Assembly (NCBI GenBank): GCA_033558025.1 | Contig: JAUCEF010000005.1 | Location: 3,038,001 to 3,102,000 of the forward strand | Direction of reading: 5' to 3' | Source: Phytophthora sp. 'mugwort' | Taxonomy: Eukaryota; Oomycota; Peronosporomycetes; Peronosporales; Peronosporaceae | DNA: 64,000 bases | Shown: positions 1 to 11,668 of the stretch, in pieces | How positions within the stretch are numbered: position 1 is the stretch's first letter | Layout of the letters: each line of letters opens with the position of its first letter | The notes under the pieces: model-generated | Seen by the model: the letters and a program-made list of their open reading frames with translations, nothing else | The model's database searches: none | What the model was told of the DNA's origin: nothing | Made by a program: the position numbers and the translations under genes

Positions 1-562
1 GCAGAACGACTGTCCTTGTCCATATATAGTGTTCGACTACCTCAATGGAATGGGTGGTGTCGACGTGCATGACCAGATCAGGCTCCAGCGCTGGTCTCTT
101 CAAAAAACGGTGGCTCATTGAAAGTTCTATAAGCAACTCTTTTTCGGTCTGGTTGATATGGCAATGACAAATGGCTTTATCATTCACAAGACCATTCAGC
201 AGTGAAATGGACAGACGATTACGACTCGTGCAAATTCTTGCGTCGTCTCCACAAAGAGCTCTTGGGGCTTGAAATCGCAGGTTTTGTCGAACATGCTCGG
301 TGAAAACCTCGTCAACAGGCCGATCACTTTGATTGAACACAAAGTTGAGCAGGTCGTGGAACATCAATCAAATCAGCAGAAACGGCGCCAGTTCCTCTGT
401 AAAGTGTGCTCGCTGATGGTCTCGGGTAAGAGCTCTGAGACGACGTACGTCTGCCCAATGTGCACGTCATTTTTCAACGCAAGAGTTGCCCTGTGTAATA
501 TTGTCCGGAGGATTGAAGACGGCAACGCCATGACGTGTGCGCAGATTTGGCACGAAACATGA
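1..562 (+). pseudogene. piggyBac-type transposase relic (3' part)
   Basis: Frame 2 reads a DDE_Tnp_1_7/piggyBac-like C-terminal region. The block around 45-90 encodes NGMGGVDVHDQIRLQR, the usual signature of this family, followed by KQLFFGLVDMAMTNGFIIH near 125-185, matching the helix downstream of the catalytic core. A short Cys-rich tail (CKVC ... CPMC, about 400-460) resembles the C-terminal zinc-binding region of piggyBac proteins. The frame is broken by TGA at 119-121 and 203-205 and ends with TGA at 560-562, so this is a dead copy. Its 5' part lies outside the window. Family assignment rests on recognised motifs only; the terminal repeats and TTAA target site were not found. Confidence 0.7.
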
Positions 563-1094
563 AAAAATGGTACTCTGCTCCCCCACGGGTGTGTGAAGCG
601 CCTATGATTTAGAAAGAGCAAGCGAAATATCATGGACGTGATTTTTGGCGACGATGGCGGTGAGGCGTAATTTGCTTCATGAATCAAATCACCGCATGAA
701 TCAATTTCGAGTTGAGTCGCATTGTTTAGGCCGGGCGGGGTCGAATTCTCGCCGGTAGCAATGAATTAGCTACTGAATTTCCATCTTGGGCTGGAATGTG
801 ACCGTGATGGGGACCACTTGACGCTCGGAATGATGAAGAAAAAAATGCATCGTCCCCATGTTGAGAATGTGGGTGCGTGCACGTCTGAAGGTAGCTTCGA
901 CGTGCTGGTTCAACAGCACGCTCGCAACCCATTGAAAGCGCATTCTCGCGCAAGTAAAGCGAACGCAACTGCTGAGGACAAAGAGGACGAGACGTCTACC
1001 AGCTGTCTGCGCTACACATACCTGTACATCAATCCTTACATCCGATGCAATGTCCACCGTGCAGAGGACTTCGGCAACTTTTACGTTCTGACGG
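563..1094. other. no gene recognised
   Basis: This stretch separates the piggyBac relic from the acyl-CoA oxidase pseudogene. Short open frames on both strands overlap each other and show no motif I recognise. Upstream exons of the acyl-CoA oxidase could be hidden here, but I could not align any. Confidence 0.4.
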
Positions 1095-2173
1095 ATGCTT
1101 TCGAAGTACGCGCAGCGCGCTCAATGCGTCGACGACCCGCGCGACCAGCAGGAATTGTACGTGGCGCTGGGTGAGCGTCTGCCGCTCGAAGTGAACTGCG
1201 CCATGTTCACCTCGACGCAGCAGAACCAGGCGGACAACGAGCAGCAAGCCAAGTGGCTGCCGCTTGCTAGAGGCTTCACGATCATTGGAGCCAATGCGTA
1301 GCGGAGTTTCTTTTTTTTTTTTTTTGGGGGGGGGGGGGTGTCACGGGGATGTACGACAAGGAGACACAGGAGTTTGGCATCGACTTCTCGGCGCTGACGA
1401 GCCGAAAGTGGTAGCCCGGACTCTCGGTAAGACCGACGCATGCTATCGTAAATGCCACGATGAAGATTGATAGGGAACTTAGGGACACTCAAACGTTTTT
1501 GTGCCACTGAGGTCACCCGAGGACCACATGCCCCCTGCCCTTGATTCAGCTGGAAGATATCGGGCCCAAGATGACCTTCAACCCGCTGGATAATGGGTAT
1601 GGGGTCTTTCGCAACGTGATAATCCCCTGGAGGAACATGCTCATGAGGTATGCGAAGGTGTTGAAGGACGGGAGGTTTGATAAGCCCAAGTGCTCGAAGC
1701 TCGTGGACCTCACCATGACCCGGGTGTGGGCGTATTTGATCCTCAAGTTGAGTTTCAGTTTTAGAGTGGCGATGATGATCACGACGCGCTTTAGTGCGGC
1801 GCGTATGACAGATCAGAAGGCGAAGGAAATTGCTGGCGGTGATGCTGATGGGATCCGGGAGTTACCAGGTGCTGGACTGCTAGAACCAGCAGCATCCAAT
1901 TTTTCTAGCACTGGCGTACGCAGCCAACTTCGCAGTAAGAGCGGTGACGGTATTGCACGACGACGCGATTATTTGGTGAAGACAGGCCACAGCTCCTTAG
2001 CCCAGCAGTTCGCGGATGTCCATGCAGTGGCTTCTGGCTTGAAGACTGTGCTGGTAGACCGAGTGAATAACGGTATTGCGCAGTGTCATCGGCTGTGCAG
2101 AGGGTACAATTCCCTACAGTCTAGCACATCACGTGAATTGAGAGCAGGCTCGATAGAAACCTGCTCGGATTGA
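1095..2173 (+). pseudogene. peroxisomal acyl-CoA oxidase pseudogene
   Basis: Three consecutive segments match the acyl-CoA oxidase family (FAD enzyme of peroxisomal beta-oxidation). The first, about 1125-1301, encodes MFTSTQQNQADNEQQAKWLP followed by LARGFTIIGA, the region before the acyl-substrate loop. The second, about 1350-1470, encodes YDKETQEF and LTSRKW in shifting frames. The third, 1541-2173, encodes IQLEDIGPKMTFNPLDNGYG and VFRNVIIPWRNMLMRYAKV, then a degraded helical domain with HAVASGLKTV and IAQCHRLCRGYN, which corresponds to the family's conserved C-[RK]-x-[LA]-C-G-G block. A T15/G13 homopolymer at 1311-1338 replaces coding sequence and breaks the frame; a stop follows the tryptophan near 1410. 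The start and the C-terminal domain are not recoverable, so it is nonfunctional. Confidence in the family is high. Confidence 0.8.
1311..1338 (+). repeat. homopolymer T15 followed by G13
   Basis: Fifteen T are followed directly by thirteen G inside the acyl-CoA oxidase pseudogene, at the point where its reading frame is lost. It is the longest of several G or C tracts in the window. Confidence 0.95.
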
Positions 2174-3448
2174 GGTTCGAGTAGAGGAGAACAACTACAG
2201 CGCGTGGTGGTGTGAAGTCATCGCAGAAGCGCTGGCGCAGCTGGACGAGATCGCCGTGGACCTAAATATCTTTCTTTCTGTCAGAATCCGGGGCTGCAGC
2301 TGGGCTGGAAGAGCGAGCTTACCTGGAACGGAAGAGTGGCAGTATGTGAGCATATTCGATTGTACCAAATGCACTGGGTACTGCGATGCGAAGTGAATAG
2401 TCTGCATGATGTGGATGAGTTCTTCTCCAAGTGATTCAATGGCGGCTATTTTGCCTTACCTCATGCGCGAAAAGGCTAACAGAAAACTAGATTGAAGCAA
2501 GCACGGACCGTGTGGCAAGCTTTCTTGGGTGCGAATCACGGCTGGAGCGGCCGGCTTCGTCGACTATTCTCTGTGCGTCCTCATCAACCGCAAGTTGAAG
2601 CATTCACTCGCGACCAAATCGCTGGCTTGCACCCTTGCCGACGTCATGGAAAGCTTTGGAGGGTTTGATTTTGAGGCCAACGCTGCGTTCGAGTAAGGAA
2701 TCGAGCAGTTCCAGATCTATTTGGATCTCCTGCGCGAGAAGAGCCCTTGACTCTACTGCCTGGACGGTACGTCGATACTTCGCCTACTTCTACGAGACTC
2801 GGACGTCCAGCAGCTACATCAGTAACTTGCCATTTGCTTCCAGTCCATGTTTTGCTCTCTCTGGTGCAGCCGTACGACCTTACGGAGAAGGCGGCGCAGC
2901 TTCCAGAGAATGGCTTAGTGGCATGCATTCTGAGTACATTCTCACTAGATGAGTGGGATTGCGTCAATATTCAGAAGTACATCATATATGTCTTGGTACT
3001 TGTAACGCATCACTTCCTCGGATGGCAGATGCATGAGCTGGTGGGAACCTGAGTGAGTGTGTTTCTGCTGTTCTATCGCGGTACTACCGGGCGACATTGT
3101 TGCAAGCGGTGAGCCGAAAACATTGGAGAATTTCAGCCGCATCACAACATACAGCGAGCAGATGAAGAGACAGTGATGAGCTGCGAGGAGTTAGAATTAT
3201 TTGTTAAGCAGCCTCAGTCGGCGACGATTTGGGAGAAGGGTGAGTAAGCGTGGCGGACAGAACGATGTAGATACTTCAGTGAGCAGTCGTCACGGGAGGG
3301 GGGGGGCGAAGGCAACCCCAAACATGGTGTCTTAGGAGAACCGACCAGGGATTTTCGATGCGCGCTTCAACAATGAGCAATTTCAATTAGTATGTGTATT
3401 TGAGTTAGGCTATCGAATCATGCAGCTATGCAGATAGCGACCAAAACT
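2174..3448. other. decayed sequence, possible end of the acyl-CoA oxidase pseudogene
   Basis: Plus-strand fragments in alternating frames look formerly coding, for example ADVMESFGGFDFEANAAFE and GIEQFQIYLDLLRE near 2638-2740 and LTEKAAQLPENGLVACILST near 2880-2940, but none could be assigned. They may belong to the C-terminal domain of the oxidase or to another lost gene. A G9 tract lies at 3298-3306. No intact gene is visible. Confidence 0.35.
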
Positions 3449-4213
3449 TTACATCGCCAATCGAAAACGTTGCGTTCGTGTAAACATCTGAAGCTGGCTT
3501 TGTAGCTCACTATACAGTGCCGCCAAACGCATGGTAGCGTTCGTCTCATCAAGAAGCTCGGTCACGATTTCCACAACTTCTTGCAGTTTGAAGGCCTCGT
3601 TCTCGACCCACCTCGAGCGACAACAGCGGAAAATGATGTTTGGAGCCTCCGCTTCCTGCTCTGGCAAAACACATAAAGCGTTACCGTTCCGAATAGATAA
3701 TCATATAGAAAACACCTTAACGGGTTCTCCTCAAGATACGTGTCGATTCGAGCGCGCAACCTCACGTTTGCTTCGCGCTGAAATTCTGCCGGAGGTCGAT
3801 GGGGTTACCGGTCTCTGTGAACCCAAACAACACCCCTGAAGCGCCACGAGTTTCGCGGAAAACGTACTGCTGTTGACCAGCAATAAAGCGAATCTCGTGG
3901 GCTCCATCCAGTCGCGGAAGCGGGCGGATCGTCATGGCAAAGCCATGCACCTTGTCCTCATCAGGAGACGTGGTTCGCGGTTTTCGTTCCGTTTCTCGAC
4001 GAGCTGGGCATGAAGGACCTTGAGCTCCTTCATTCGCTGCTCGAGGTTCGACAGGACGAACATCTTCTCCTGGTGATGGCTCGAGATCAATGCAGCAATC
4101 TACGTGTTCTTGCGCTCTATGATGACCTCAAGGTGGTCATTCGTGCGCCTTGCAGCTCGGAGCTCCCGCTGGAGCTGTTGGTTCTCAGTCTGGAAGGTCT
4201 CTATGGTGGCCAT
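3449..4213 (-). pseudogene. broken coiled-coil protein gene
   Basis: Reading on the minus strand, an ATG at 4213 opens a heptad-rich segment, MATIETFQTENQQLQRELRA, that continues through NDHLEVIIERKNT to a TAG near 4100. The same frame then resumes with KMFVLSNLEQRMKELKVLHA. A frameshift leads into a compact segment (3762-3950) containing HEIRFIAGQQQYVFRETRG and LFGFTETGNPIDL. A second frameshift leads to ANVRLRARIDTYLEENPL, then a probable intron of about 60 nt, and a last segment, EAEAPNIIFRCCRSRW to RFRLAM, with a stop at 3449. One nonsense codon and at least two frameshifts make it a pseudogene. I do not recognise the family. The Leu/Gln/Glu-rich start could suit a leucine-zipper-like protein, but no basic region is visible. 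Confidence 0.55.
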
Positions 4214-4547
4214 TGGGGGGGGCAGCTGGTGCGAGGGAGGGAGAGCTTTGTGGAATGGAGTGTGTGAGGAGGGGCGAGCGGATTGAGCGATTGCTGTGAT
4301 CAGTTTGAAAAGGTGTGAAGTTTTCAGAGGTCTTTTTGATGCCCACTTGATTTGCAAGACGCGATCTCACCAATGAAATAAAACCTTTTTAGCCAATGAT
4401 ATGGCAATATATAGGCATCTGCTTCGAATATCGCATTGTTTTTGCTGAAAGAACGCAACTTTTATGTGGGAATTGTCAAAATTTCCGAAGTTGGTTTAGA
4501 CAGAATATGTGGCCCCGAACATCACTAATACAAATATCAAGTGTAAT

Positions 4548-4573
4548 ATTATTCTGTATTGATACAGAATAAT
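4548..4573. repeat. perfect 12-bp hairpin, 2-nt spacer
   Basis: Arms 4548-4559 and 4562-4573 are perfectly complementary around the dinucleotide TG. The hairpin sits just past the 3' end of the gene at 4635-6203, which is read toward it, so it could form in the 3' untranslated region. It could equally be a fold-back of the kind seen elsewhere in this window. Confidence 0.8.
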
Positions 4574-4634
4574 TTCTAAGGTTGAAAGGGTTAATACTTC
4601 CGAAGTATTTTTTATTCCAAGCATGTCTTTGCCG

Positions 4635-6203
4635 TCAAGGCAAACGAGTCTCCGAGCTCGAACTTGATAGTCGAGGCAAGCCATAGCCATTCTCATCGTG
4701 CTGCTGGAGGTCAAGCTTCTCGAGGATGTTCCTGTGAATTGTTTTGGTTAGGACACCAGCCAGCAAAATAAAATATGGAGACGTACACTATCTCGGAAAC
4801 CCGACCTCGGAGCGAGCCAATTTGGGTGAGTTCCTCTTCCAGCAGCAGTGCAACGATCCTGGCTTCCTTTTCCTTGCAGTCTAGCTGAGCAAACATGTGT
4901 GCACACTGCCGGCCAATCCACTGCATACCGCCTTCGCGTTTTGTCTCGGCAACCTGGAAAGCCATCAACGTTAAAATAGGCAGGAACTCAAACTATAAAA
5001 AAGGACCTAGTGTACCTTTTGGCGAGTTTGCAGACGCCTCTGAAGTACGTCCAGCTTCTCTTGGGTTTCATTAACGTCGTTGCGAAAGCGTCGGAAGTTT
5101 AAGCGAAGTCTTGACTCTGCAGTACCCCCTCGCCACTCCATTATTCTTTCTTCTCCATCTCCTACTGAATTAACAGCAGTCTGTTTCAGCATGTCCCGCT
5201 TAGTGTTGCTTTGAAACTGGGTGCTGGCCTTCGGATGGTTGAGTCTTCTAGCCACCCACTCCTTTTCGGGCTGCAAACACTGTTGGGTACACGCGCTAAG
5301 CACCCTCTGACGCTCCTCCAGAAAATGTGCCTCCTCCTGGTCAAGTAATACATCCAATTCTTCTTGCAGCTTCTTGGTTTGGTTCGTGAAAGCCTCTTGG
5401 ATGTTAAAGCGTTCTTGGTGAACCCACTCTTGAGCTTGATGGAAGCGTAGCGTGTTTTCAATTGACATTGTGGCCTTCCTTGGCGTGGTGTCCCCAGGCA
5501 AGGTGGGGGGAGAGCGTTCACTTTCTTGGTGATCTTTGTCTCGATGCTGCCCATTTGACTGCAGTACTTCGTCAGATGAAGAGCCCAGTTGATGACAGAA
5601 CTGACGGAAGTCGCGCTCAATCCCGGAAGCAAGTTGGCGGCGCGTTTCTACTGCTCGGAAGTGAAATTGTCTCCATTTGCCACAGTTTTGAGCACTTTCC
5701 AGCTCGTAGTGCTGGCGAATCTCCGATTCAAACTGGTAAAGCATAAACTGTTAGCTTCGTTGACGAATCCGAAGAAAAGCAGCACCACAATCGTACTTTG
5801 CGGTCCAGGTAGTCCGCACTTTTCAGTTGCTGCTTGCTTTGCGTGACAGAGGTTTCAAGCCCACCGCTGCTTCGACGACGATCATTATGTAATAGATGCA
5901 ATAGCACGGGGGATGGCTGGAATGGTAGCTGTGAAGGCGCCACGTTAAGAGTTAAGCACATTCAAAACCAGACAGACAGAGTACTCAAATACCGGGTACG
6001 TGTCGATATACAATTGTAGCGAATTCATCTCGTTACGCGATATCGCCTAAGTACATAGAGCCAAAACGTGTGGCCAGCTCTTAATAACCACGACTCCGTC
6101 CTGAATTGCACTATAGTATCCTTACCTGAACCCGATCGATTGCATCGCAGATATCTCGCTCCCAACAGCGAACTTGATCAGTCCATTTGCTTCTGCGCTG
6201 CAT
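4635..6203 (-). CDS. coiled-coil protein of unknown function, five exons
   Basis: I assembled five exons by following open frames across GT-AG introns: 6203-6126 (ATG at 6203), 5928-5797, 5732-5016, 4953-4787 and 4731-4635, giving 1,191 nt and 396 residues. The phases agree at every junction: phase 0 at the first three introns and a split Val codon at the fourth. The protein begins MQRRSKWTDQ and ends SSSSSETRLP. It is mostly helical and charged: residues about 71-310 are rich in Glu/Gln/Arg, with stretches such as FTNQTKKLQEELDVLLDQEE and NETQEKLDVLQRRLQT predicting coiled coil. No enzyme motif, signal peptide or membrane segment is seen. I do not recognise the family; a cytoskeletal or ciliary role is conceivable but unsupported. 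The intact frame across five exons argues for a functional gene. Confidence 0.8.
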
Positions 6204-6375
6204 GGCTGAGTTGCTACTGTCTCCTAAAATCACTAAATGGAATATTGGTCGACTTGGTTTGCACGCGCGTCATTCACGACCTTTGCTTTATTTTGGGAGA
6301 TATCTCATCATGCTATCCACAGCTCATTTCCGTCCCTATTCCGTATTTATCGATTAAATATCACTTGGAAACGAA

Positions 6376-7699
6376 TTAGCGATAAAACTCAGAGCTTTCA
6401 ATGAGCGGCTCATAGTTCTCCACGGACAACATCGCGAGCAAACGCTTGTCAAGCGTAAAATAGATGGGAATCAGCTCTGCTACAAAGAATACCATGACAA
6501 GCAGCATTGCCTGTGTCTACACCACCATGTGCAATTATACAATTAGTCAAGCAGTATACAGAAACCATCCTAAATTTTGTGAACAGTACCGAAGCATTCT
6601 CGCGGTGCACATTAAACCAGCCCTGTTCAGGAGATCAAAATCCCAGTGCAAAATAAGTCTATCGAGGCGAGAAGGTTTCAAGACGCGCTGAGGGGTTACC
6701 TTGGTAAATGTGAGCAGGGTAATAACACTATACAAAATACGTCCAAAGCTCCAAGCTATGACAAGCCGGCCCACACGTTGAAGACGAAGCTGCGCCGATT
6801 GCGACTTAAATGGAAATCCTGACAACGACAACGTCAAGTACAGCCATGTCGAGAGGATGATGATCGGAAGAAACAAATCTGCAGCCGCGACCAAGTAGAA
6901 AATCATCGCGGGGATCTGCAAAGTCAGTGAGATTGCCAAGTGAGTCAACCAGAAGTTCGTTTAACCCACAACGAGACGTACAACACTGAGGCGGTCTTCC
7001 TTCTCGTCATCGAAGATCCCGTTCTTGTCGTAAAGGAACAGACTTGCGTACAACACCAGCTGCGTCAAGTAGAGTCCGCCGTTGAAGACCAAGTAGAAGA
7101 TCATCCACTTCCGTCGAAACACCGCCGCGGAGAACCAATGACGTCGCGACTACAGCGCAGTGTAGCACAAAAGTTTGTCAGACATACAATCAACTTTTTT
7201 CAGGTCATTTTCGCCACACAACCAACCACCCTACCGACTGAAAGGCTTCGGCCCACACCAGGACTAGCAGCAAATAGGACGACACGAAGAGAAAGTCTGG
7301 CAGATTGAACAGCACGGCCACCACTTTGTTGTAGAAGTCGAGCTCTGCCTGGGCATGGCTCCCCGCTTTGTCCCGTGTACCTCCATTTGCGTCTCCTCTC
7401 CCGAAATCGGGTGGCAGGCCCCCACGCGTCCATGGATTATTGCCGGTGATCCCAGTGGGGAGATCTGCTGTGGCTTGGGAGTCGAGGATGCAGAGCGTAG
7501 AGAAGGTGGCCGACCGGAAGAAGGAGCCCAGCGCTACACTCAGGATGAGCAGCTGCACGGTGCTCCAGGTTGTGTGCTGGTGGCGCTTGAGCACGCCCCG
7601 CACCTCCAAGTACTTACTAACCGTCATGGCGGTGATCAGTACGTAACACAGCGCCAGGAAATAGCTGGACATGGCCAGGTTCGCGAGGAACAGCGGCAT
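6376..7699 (-). CDS. seven-transmembrane protein, TOM1/THH1-like
   Basis: Four exons join with GT-AG introns, all in phase 0: 7699-7235, 7149-6982, 6915-6700 and 6510-6376, giving 984 nt and 327 residues. Seven hydrophobic segments are visible in order, starting FLANLAMSSYFLALCYVLI, then VQLLILSVALGSFF, FNLPDFLFVSSYLLLVLVW, MIFYLVFNGGLYLTQLVLYA, IFYLVAAADLFLPIIIL, SFGRILYSVITLLTF and LLVMVFFVAELIPIYF. The third segment and its following WAEAF, plus the overall spacing, resemble the THH1/TOM1/TOM3 domain of plants and protists, although no single diagnostic motif proves it. Residues of the loop between segments 2 and 3 are Gly/Asp-rich. ATG 7699 is the only in-frame ATG; an upstream exon spliced at the AG just before it cannot be excluded. 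A G-protein-coupled-receptor-like fold is the main alternative. Confidence 0.75.
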
Positions 7700-7853
7700 C
7701 TTGAGCTGCGGGTGCGATGATATGTGTGTATATCCCAATGGAACTTGTATGTTGAATCAGGACACTTAGAAAAATCTTTAGTAAACTTGGTGTTTGTATG
7801 TGGCTAATTTGACGAATTTTTTTCTTCGAAAGAACTTGTTGAATCTTATAACT

Positions 7854-10373
7854 TCACTCGCTAGCAATGTCGTCCGCAGTCACGTTGGAGTTGCGCTTGG
7901 CCTTTTCTTCATCTTCTTCGATGAACTTGATGTCGAAGCAGTTGCGTTCGGTCGGGTCTTTATATTCGAGCCCCAGCGCAATGAACACGTCCACTTCAGA
8001 TTCGCAGACGACACTTTCACCCAGTCGCACTTTGGTTCCGTTCACTCGCATCACACGAGTGAGTGCACGGTCCGAGAGACTCCACCCGTTCTTGTTGGCA
8101 AACAGTCTCATGCTTCGGTTAAAGTGGTCACTGCCGGTGAAATACAGCATCGCAAAGCCGAAAGAGTGTCGAGGGTAAATTTTAATGTCGAGCCGACGAT
8201 ACGGTAGGTCCTGCCATAATCAACATTTGATCTTTAGGTTCCAGCCTTGTTTCAAACTATATATGGGGACCAACCTTGGAGACGCGGCATACGCCCATGT
8301 ACGTATTGCAACCGCCGATCTTTTGCTTTTGAAAGTGGGTCAGATCATCTGCATAGACAATTATGCAGCGTGAAAAAGACAATAGCCACAAACATGCTTT
8401 CGAACTTCAAGTTTACCCGTTAGAAAACCAGACGCATGGAGACGCTTCAGTAGCTCAGGCAGAATATCGCACGTATCAGCGTCAGGATCGGTGATTAACA
8501 CGTCGCAGTCACCGGACGAGAGCTTGCCGCGACGATACGAGCCACATGCCAGGGCTATAACGTTTGGTATCATCTTGTGAACTTCATCCACGACAGTTTG
8601 CTCAATCTGGTGCACTTCATCTCTAGGGAACATCATATACATACAACAGCCACCAATTTGTTAAATCTGCGTCCCCTGCTGTATACAAAAATATGGTACG
8701 AACAACGCACCTAGGGATCTTGGTCAAAAAATCTTCGTAGTGTTTCACTCCAATTTGCTGCTGCGCAGTCAACACTGCAGCAGCTTCAGGTTTTCGCAAA
8801 TCCGACACGGACTTGTACCCTTGCCCATATAGTTTCGCTGCCGTAACTGGACCAACGCCCCAGATTCGCGCAATCTCAACCAAAGCGTGCAGTCGCGAGT
8901 TGCTCTTCTTGGCATCGAGCTTGGCTAGGCGGCCAGTCTCGAGGATTTCAATGACTTTGTCTCGTAAACGCCCCTTTACCCAGTGCATGTCCTTGAAATC
9001 CTTCACACTGCAAACGCGATGCCGTGTTGCTTTAAGGCTCGAAACTACTTTCTGCATTGGAAACCAGAGATTAGCCCTCAACTCGCGGGATATTGTCTCT
9101 AAACGCATATACCTTATACATGTACTGCCGCCATACATCTCGTTCGACGTCAAGAAACTCCATCATTTCCTCCAGTGGGTCGGTCAAATGAGCATTGAGG
9201 TTCTGTTGTACCACTGCACATATACATACCAGTCCTTTAGTAAAAGCGGATGTCGTTCTAGCTAAAACAAAGCCTACCTGATGATCGCTGGCAGATGAAG
9301 CCCTCGCCTTTGATTTTCTTGGATCCTGGAACCGCTGTCGCGTTAATTGGGTGAAATCCGGGATTGTTCCTGTAGAAAATGGGTGTGCGCTCCTCCACCA
9401 GCTTGCGGTTCTTCTCATTTAGCTCAGCTTGTTTATCCCGAGTCTCTTCGCTGTCGATCTGAACGGGTGGGGCTCGCACAATCTGTCGCGTTCCCGAGTT
9501 CTCCAAATCTGAGCCTTCGTCACTCTCAGTGTCGTCATCACCCTTATTATTTTGGGCTCGTTTTTCCTCCAACTGCTGCGCTACGTCCTCGCAGTGCTGT
9601 TCGTGTCTTGCTGCGTCTTCCTGAACTTGTTGCTGCTCGGCCCATGTCAACATGGATCCTTCAGGCGGGATCTCTTTCTTTTGACGTAAATACACCAGCC
9701 ATTCTGGCGTGTAGACCTCAACGTTGGGCGGAGGAAATTTGTCAATCTGCAAGAATTGCGCCGCTTTGTCTCGCGTCAGTTGGGCGCTTGCAATTACTAA
9801 ACTAATGTCATCCCACTTCATAACTTCGGCACCAGCACCTTGTCTAGAGCCCGTCTTCAGATGTGATTCGACCACACTTCCACCTAACTTCTTTACCATA
9901 CCCTGCAAAATCTCCAATCGCTTGCGACCCATGTCAGGTCCGAACGGGACCAACAAGACGCGCTTGCCATGTAACAATAACGTTTTAGGATCCACATGAG
10001 CACTTGCTGCTATATACTTCGACTTCTTAGTAGCTGATCCTTTTTTGGACTTCCGTTCCGGAGGCCGCTTTTCGTGTTGCAGGGCTCCAACTTTCTTCAG
10101 GTCGCGCATTTCCACCGCTTGTTCCTCCGCGTTCGGTGTCTTGTCAATCGTTTGCTGTTGTGTTGGCAAATGCTCTTTCTCAGCAATGGTGGAGAAATCT
10201 GACAACTCGCGCCGCGTCCCGTTCGAGCTTCCTATCGTTTGAGAAATGAGGGTTGCATCGATTGTACCTGGCTTCGGACATCGGCGTCTTGGTGGACGCA
10301 GCAATTCCTCGATCTGGTCGAAGAACTCGCACTTCTGCTTAGCAGAGAGCAGCTCCATAGTGCCGGAATTCAT
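7854..10373 (-). CDS. POLL: DNA polymerase lambda-like family X polymerase
   Basis: Six exons (10373-9278, 9213-9113, 9051-8711, 8622-8417, 8348-8275, 8210-7854) join in frame into 724 residues. A BRCT domain spans roughly residues 130-235 (KRVLLVPFGPDMGRKRLE to YTPEWLVYLR). A charged linker follows, then the helix-hairpin-helix 8-kDa and fingers region (WGVGPVTAAKLYGQGYKS). The palm carries CGSYRRGKLSSGDCDVLI with catalytic Asp551 and Asp553, and RRLDIKIYP with the third, Asp614. MLYFTGSDHFNRSMR and LGLEYKDPTERNCFD complete the thumb. BRCT plus this order is typical of lambda; the enzyme fills gaps in non-homologous end joining and base excision repair in the nucleus. ATG 10433 and 10358 are alternative starts. 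Terminal transferase or Pol mu is less likely. The next gene upstream on the same strand ends 119 bp away. Confidence 0.92.
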
Positions 10374-10492
10374 CGTCACCAAGAGTTTTATAAGTGGAAA
10401 TGTATCAGCTGTATGTACCGTAGTGCAAAACATGACCGACAATAGTACTGTAAGTTCACCGCGATAACGGTCGTCTTTGCGTTGATTGATGT

Positions 10493-11668
10493 CTACAAAG
10501 AGCTATCTACAGCATCTCTCACGTAGTGAGGTGTCTCCACAGAGGTGGGTCCATGGTTGGCCTCCATGCCACGATTCCCACAGCAATCAGAAGCGAAATA
10601 GAACACAGTACCGGTTGCCATGTAAATGGTAGCGCAAACCACTCCAATCACCACTACAGTAGCGTCGGAGCTGACTCCAAAGTCAGTGTAGCGCGGAAGG
10701 AAGACGGCGAGGAGGATACCGACAATATTCTCTAGACACCGCCAAAGATGAAGGCGCAGTAATTTCCTGCTGCGTAGAGCGGGAACTGCTGATCCGAACT
10801 GGGCAGTCAGCTTCGAGCTATCGACGACAAACAGTGTGAAGAACGGGAAGAAGATGACCGCGCGAGGTAACTGGTTGACAGAGCGGTGGCTTGGGTGCGC
10901 CAAGCGGAGTTTCGCTGTCCATAGGATGGCAAACAGCGTGATCACAAGCCCGTACACGAGTATAACCAAACCCTTGGTCATGGCCAAAAGCAAAAGCGCT
11001 CCTAATCGGAACACGAATTGCCCAACAAGAAACACGAAAGCCAAAAACTTCATGCCGCCGCTGTCTTCTTTTGCCACGTATGCCGCTGCGCCGCGCGTCA
11101 GCGTGATGAACGTAGTAATCACTGCGAAGAGATCGATGAATTTCCATTTGCGGTAATGAATTGTTGCATTCGCCTGCAGTACGAACAGCGGAATATCACG
11201 CACGATGACCTGAATGAACATCGCGTACAACAGTCCGTGTTCTAGCTGCTTGACCTGCCGACTGACGTCTTGTCTCGCCAACTCAGCGACAGTGTGTCCG
11301 CCCACCGTGTGTGTCCTTGACTCATTTGGGTCTACGTCGTCCTGCGCATTGTCCTCTCTCTCACTCTTACAACTGGCAACGACGGCGCAAATGGTCTCGA
11401 TAAACACGCGCATCTGCAGCAGGCCAATACCGAAGCCCAGTGCCTTGTTGACCGGGTTATTGTAGGAAAAGCGGCTTGGGTACAGATTATCAATACCTAG
11501 CCCCACAAATCCCATGACGACGCCATTTACGACAAGGAACGCGATGGACAGGATGTACTCCTCCAACCAGTTGCGGTTAATGTACTCGTAGTTGAGGATC
11601 ACGTCTGTCACCACCGTCGACAGCTCATACGCCGCGCTCGAGACCTCAATGATGGCACCGAGCAACAT
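10493..11668 (-). CDS. polytopic membrane protein, weakly XK-related-like
   Basis: An intron-free frame of 391 residues starts at ATG 11668. It has about eight or nine hydrophobic segments, among them YILSIAFLVVNGVVMGFVG, ALGFGIGLLQMRVFIETICA, LLYAMFIQVIVRDIPLFVLQ, LFAVITTFITLTRGAAAYVA, FLAFVFLVGQFVFRLGALLL, LVILVYGLVITLFAILW and TVVVIGVVCATIYMATGTVF. The arrangement of a charged loop, a helix with an internal Arg-Asp before PLFVLQ and the following helices recalls XK-related proteins (lipid scramblases), but no decisive motif is present, so the family is uncertain. It is transcribed divergently from DNA ligase IV with 176 bp between the start codons and in tandem with the polymerase lambda gene. 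No signal peptide is obvious. Confidence 0.75.
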   Translation of the reverse strand: MLLGAIIEVSSAAYELSTVVTDVILNYEYINRNWLEEYILSIAFLVVNGVVMGFVGLGIDNLYPSRFSYNNPVNKALGFGIGLLQMRVFIETICAVVASCKSEREDNAQDDVDPNESRTHTVGGHTVAELARQDVSRQVKQLEHGLLYAMFIQVIVRDIPLFVLQANATIHYRKWKFIDLFAVITTFITLTRGAAAYVAKEDSGGMKFLAFVFLVGQFVFRLGALLLLAMTKGLVILVYGLVITLFAILWTAKLRLAHPSHRSVNQLPRAVIFFPFFTLFVVDSSKLTAQFGSAVPALRSRKLLRLHLWRCLENIVGILLAVFLPRYTDFGVSSDATVVVIGVVCATIYMATGTVFYFASDCCGNRGMEANHGPTSVETPHYVRDAVDSSL

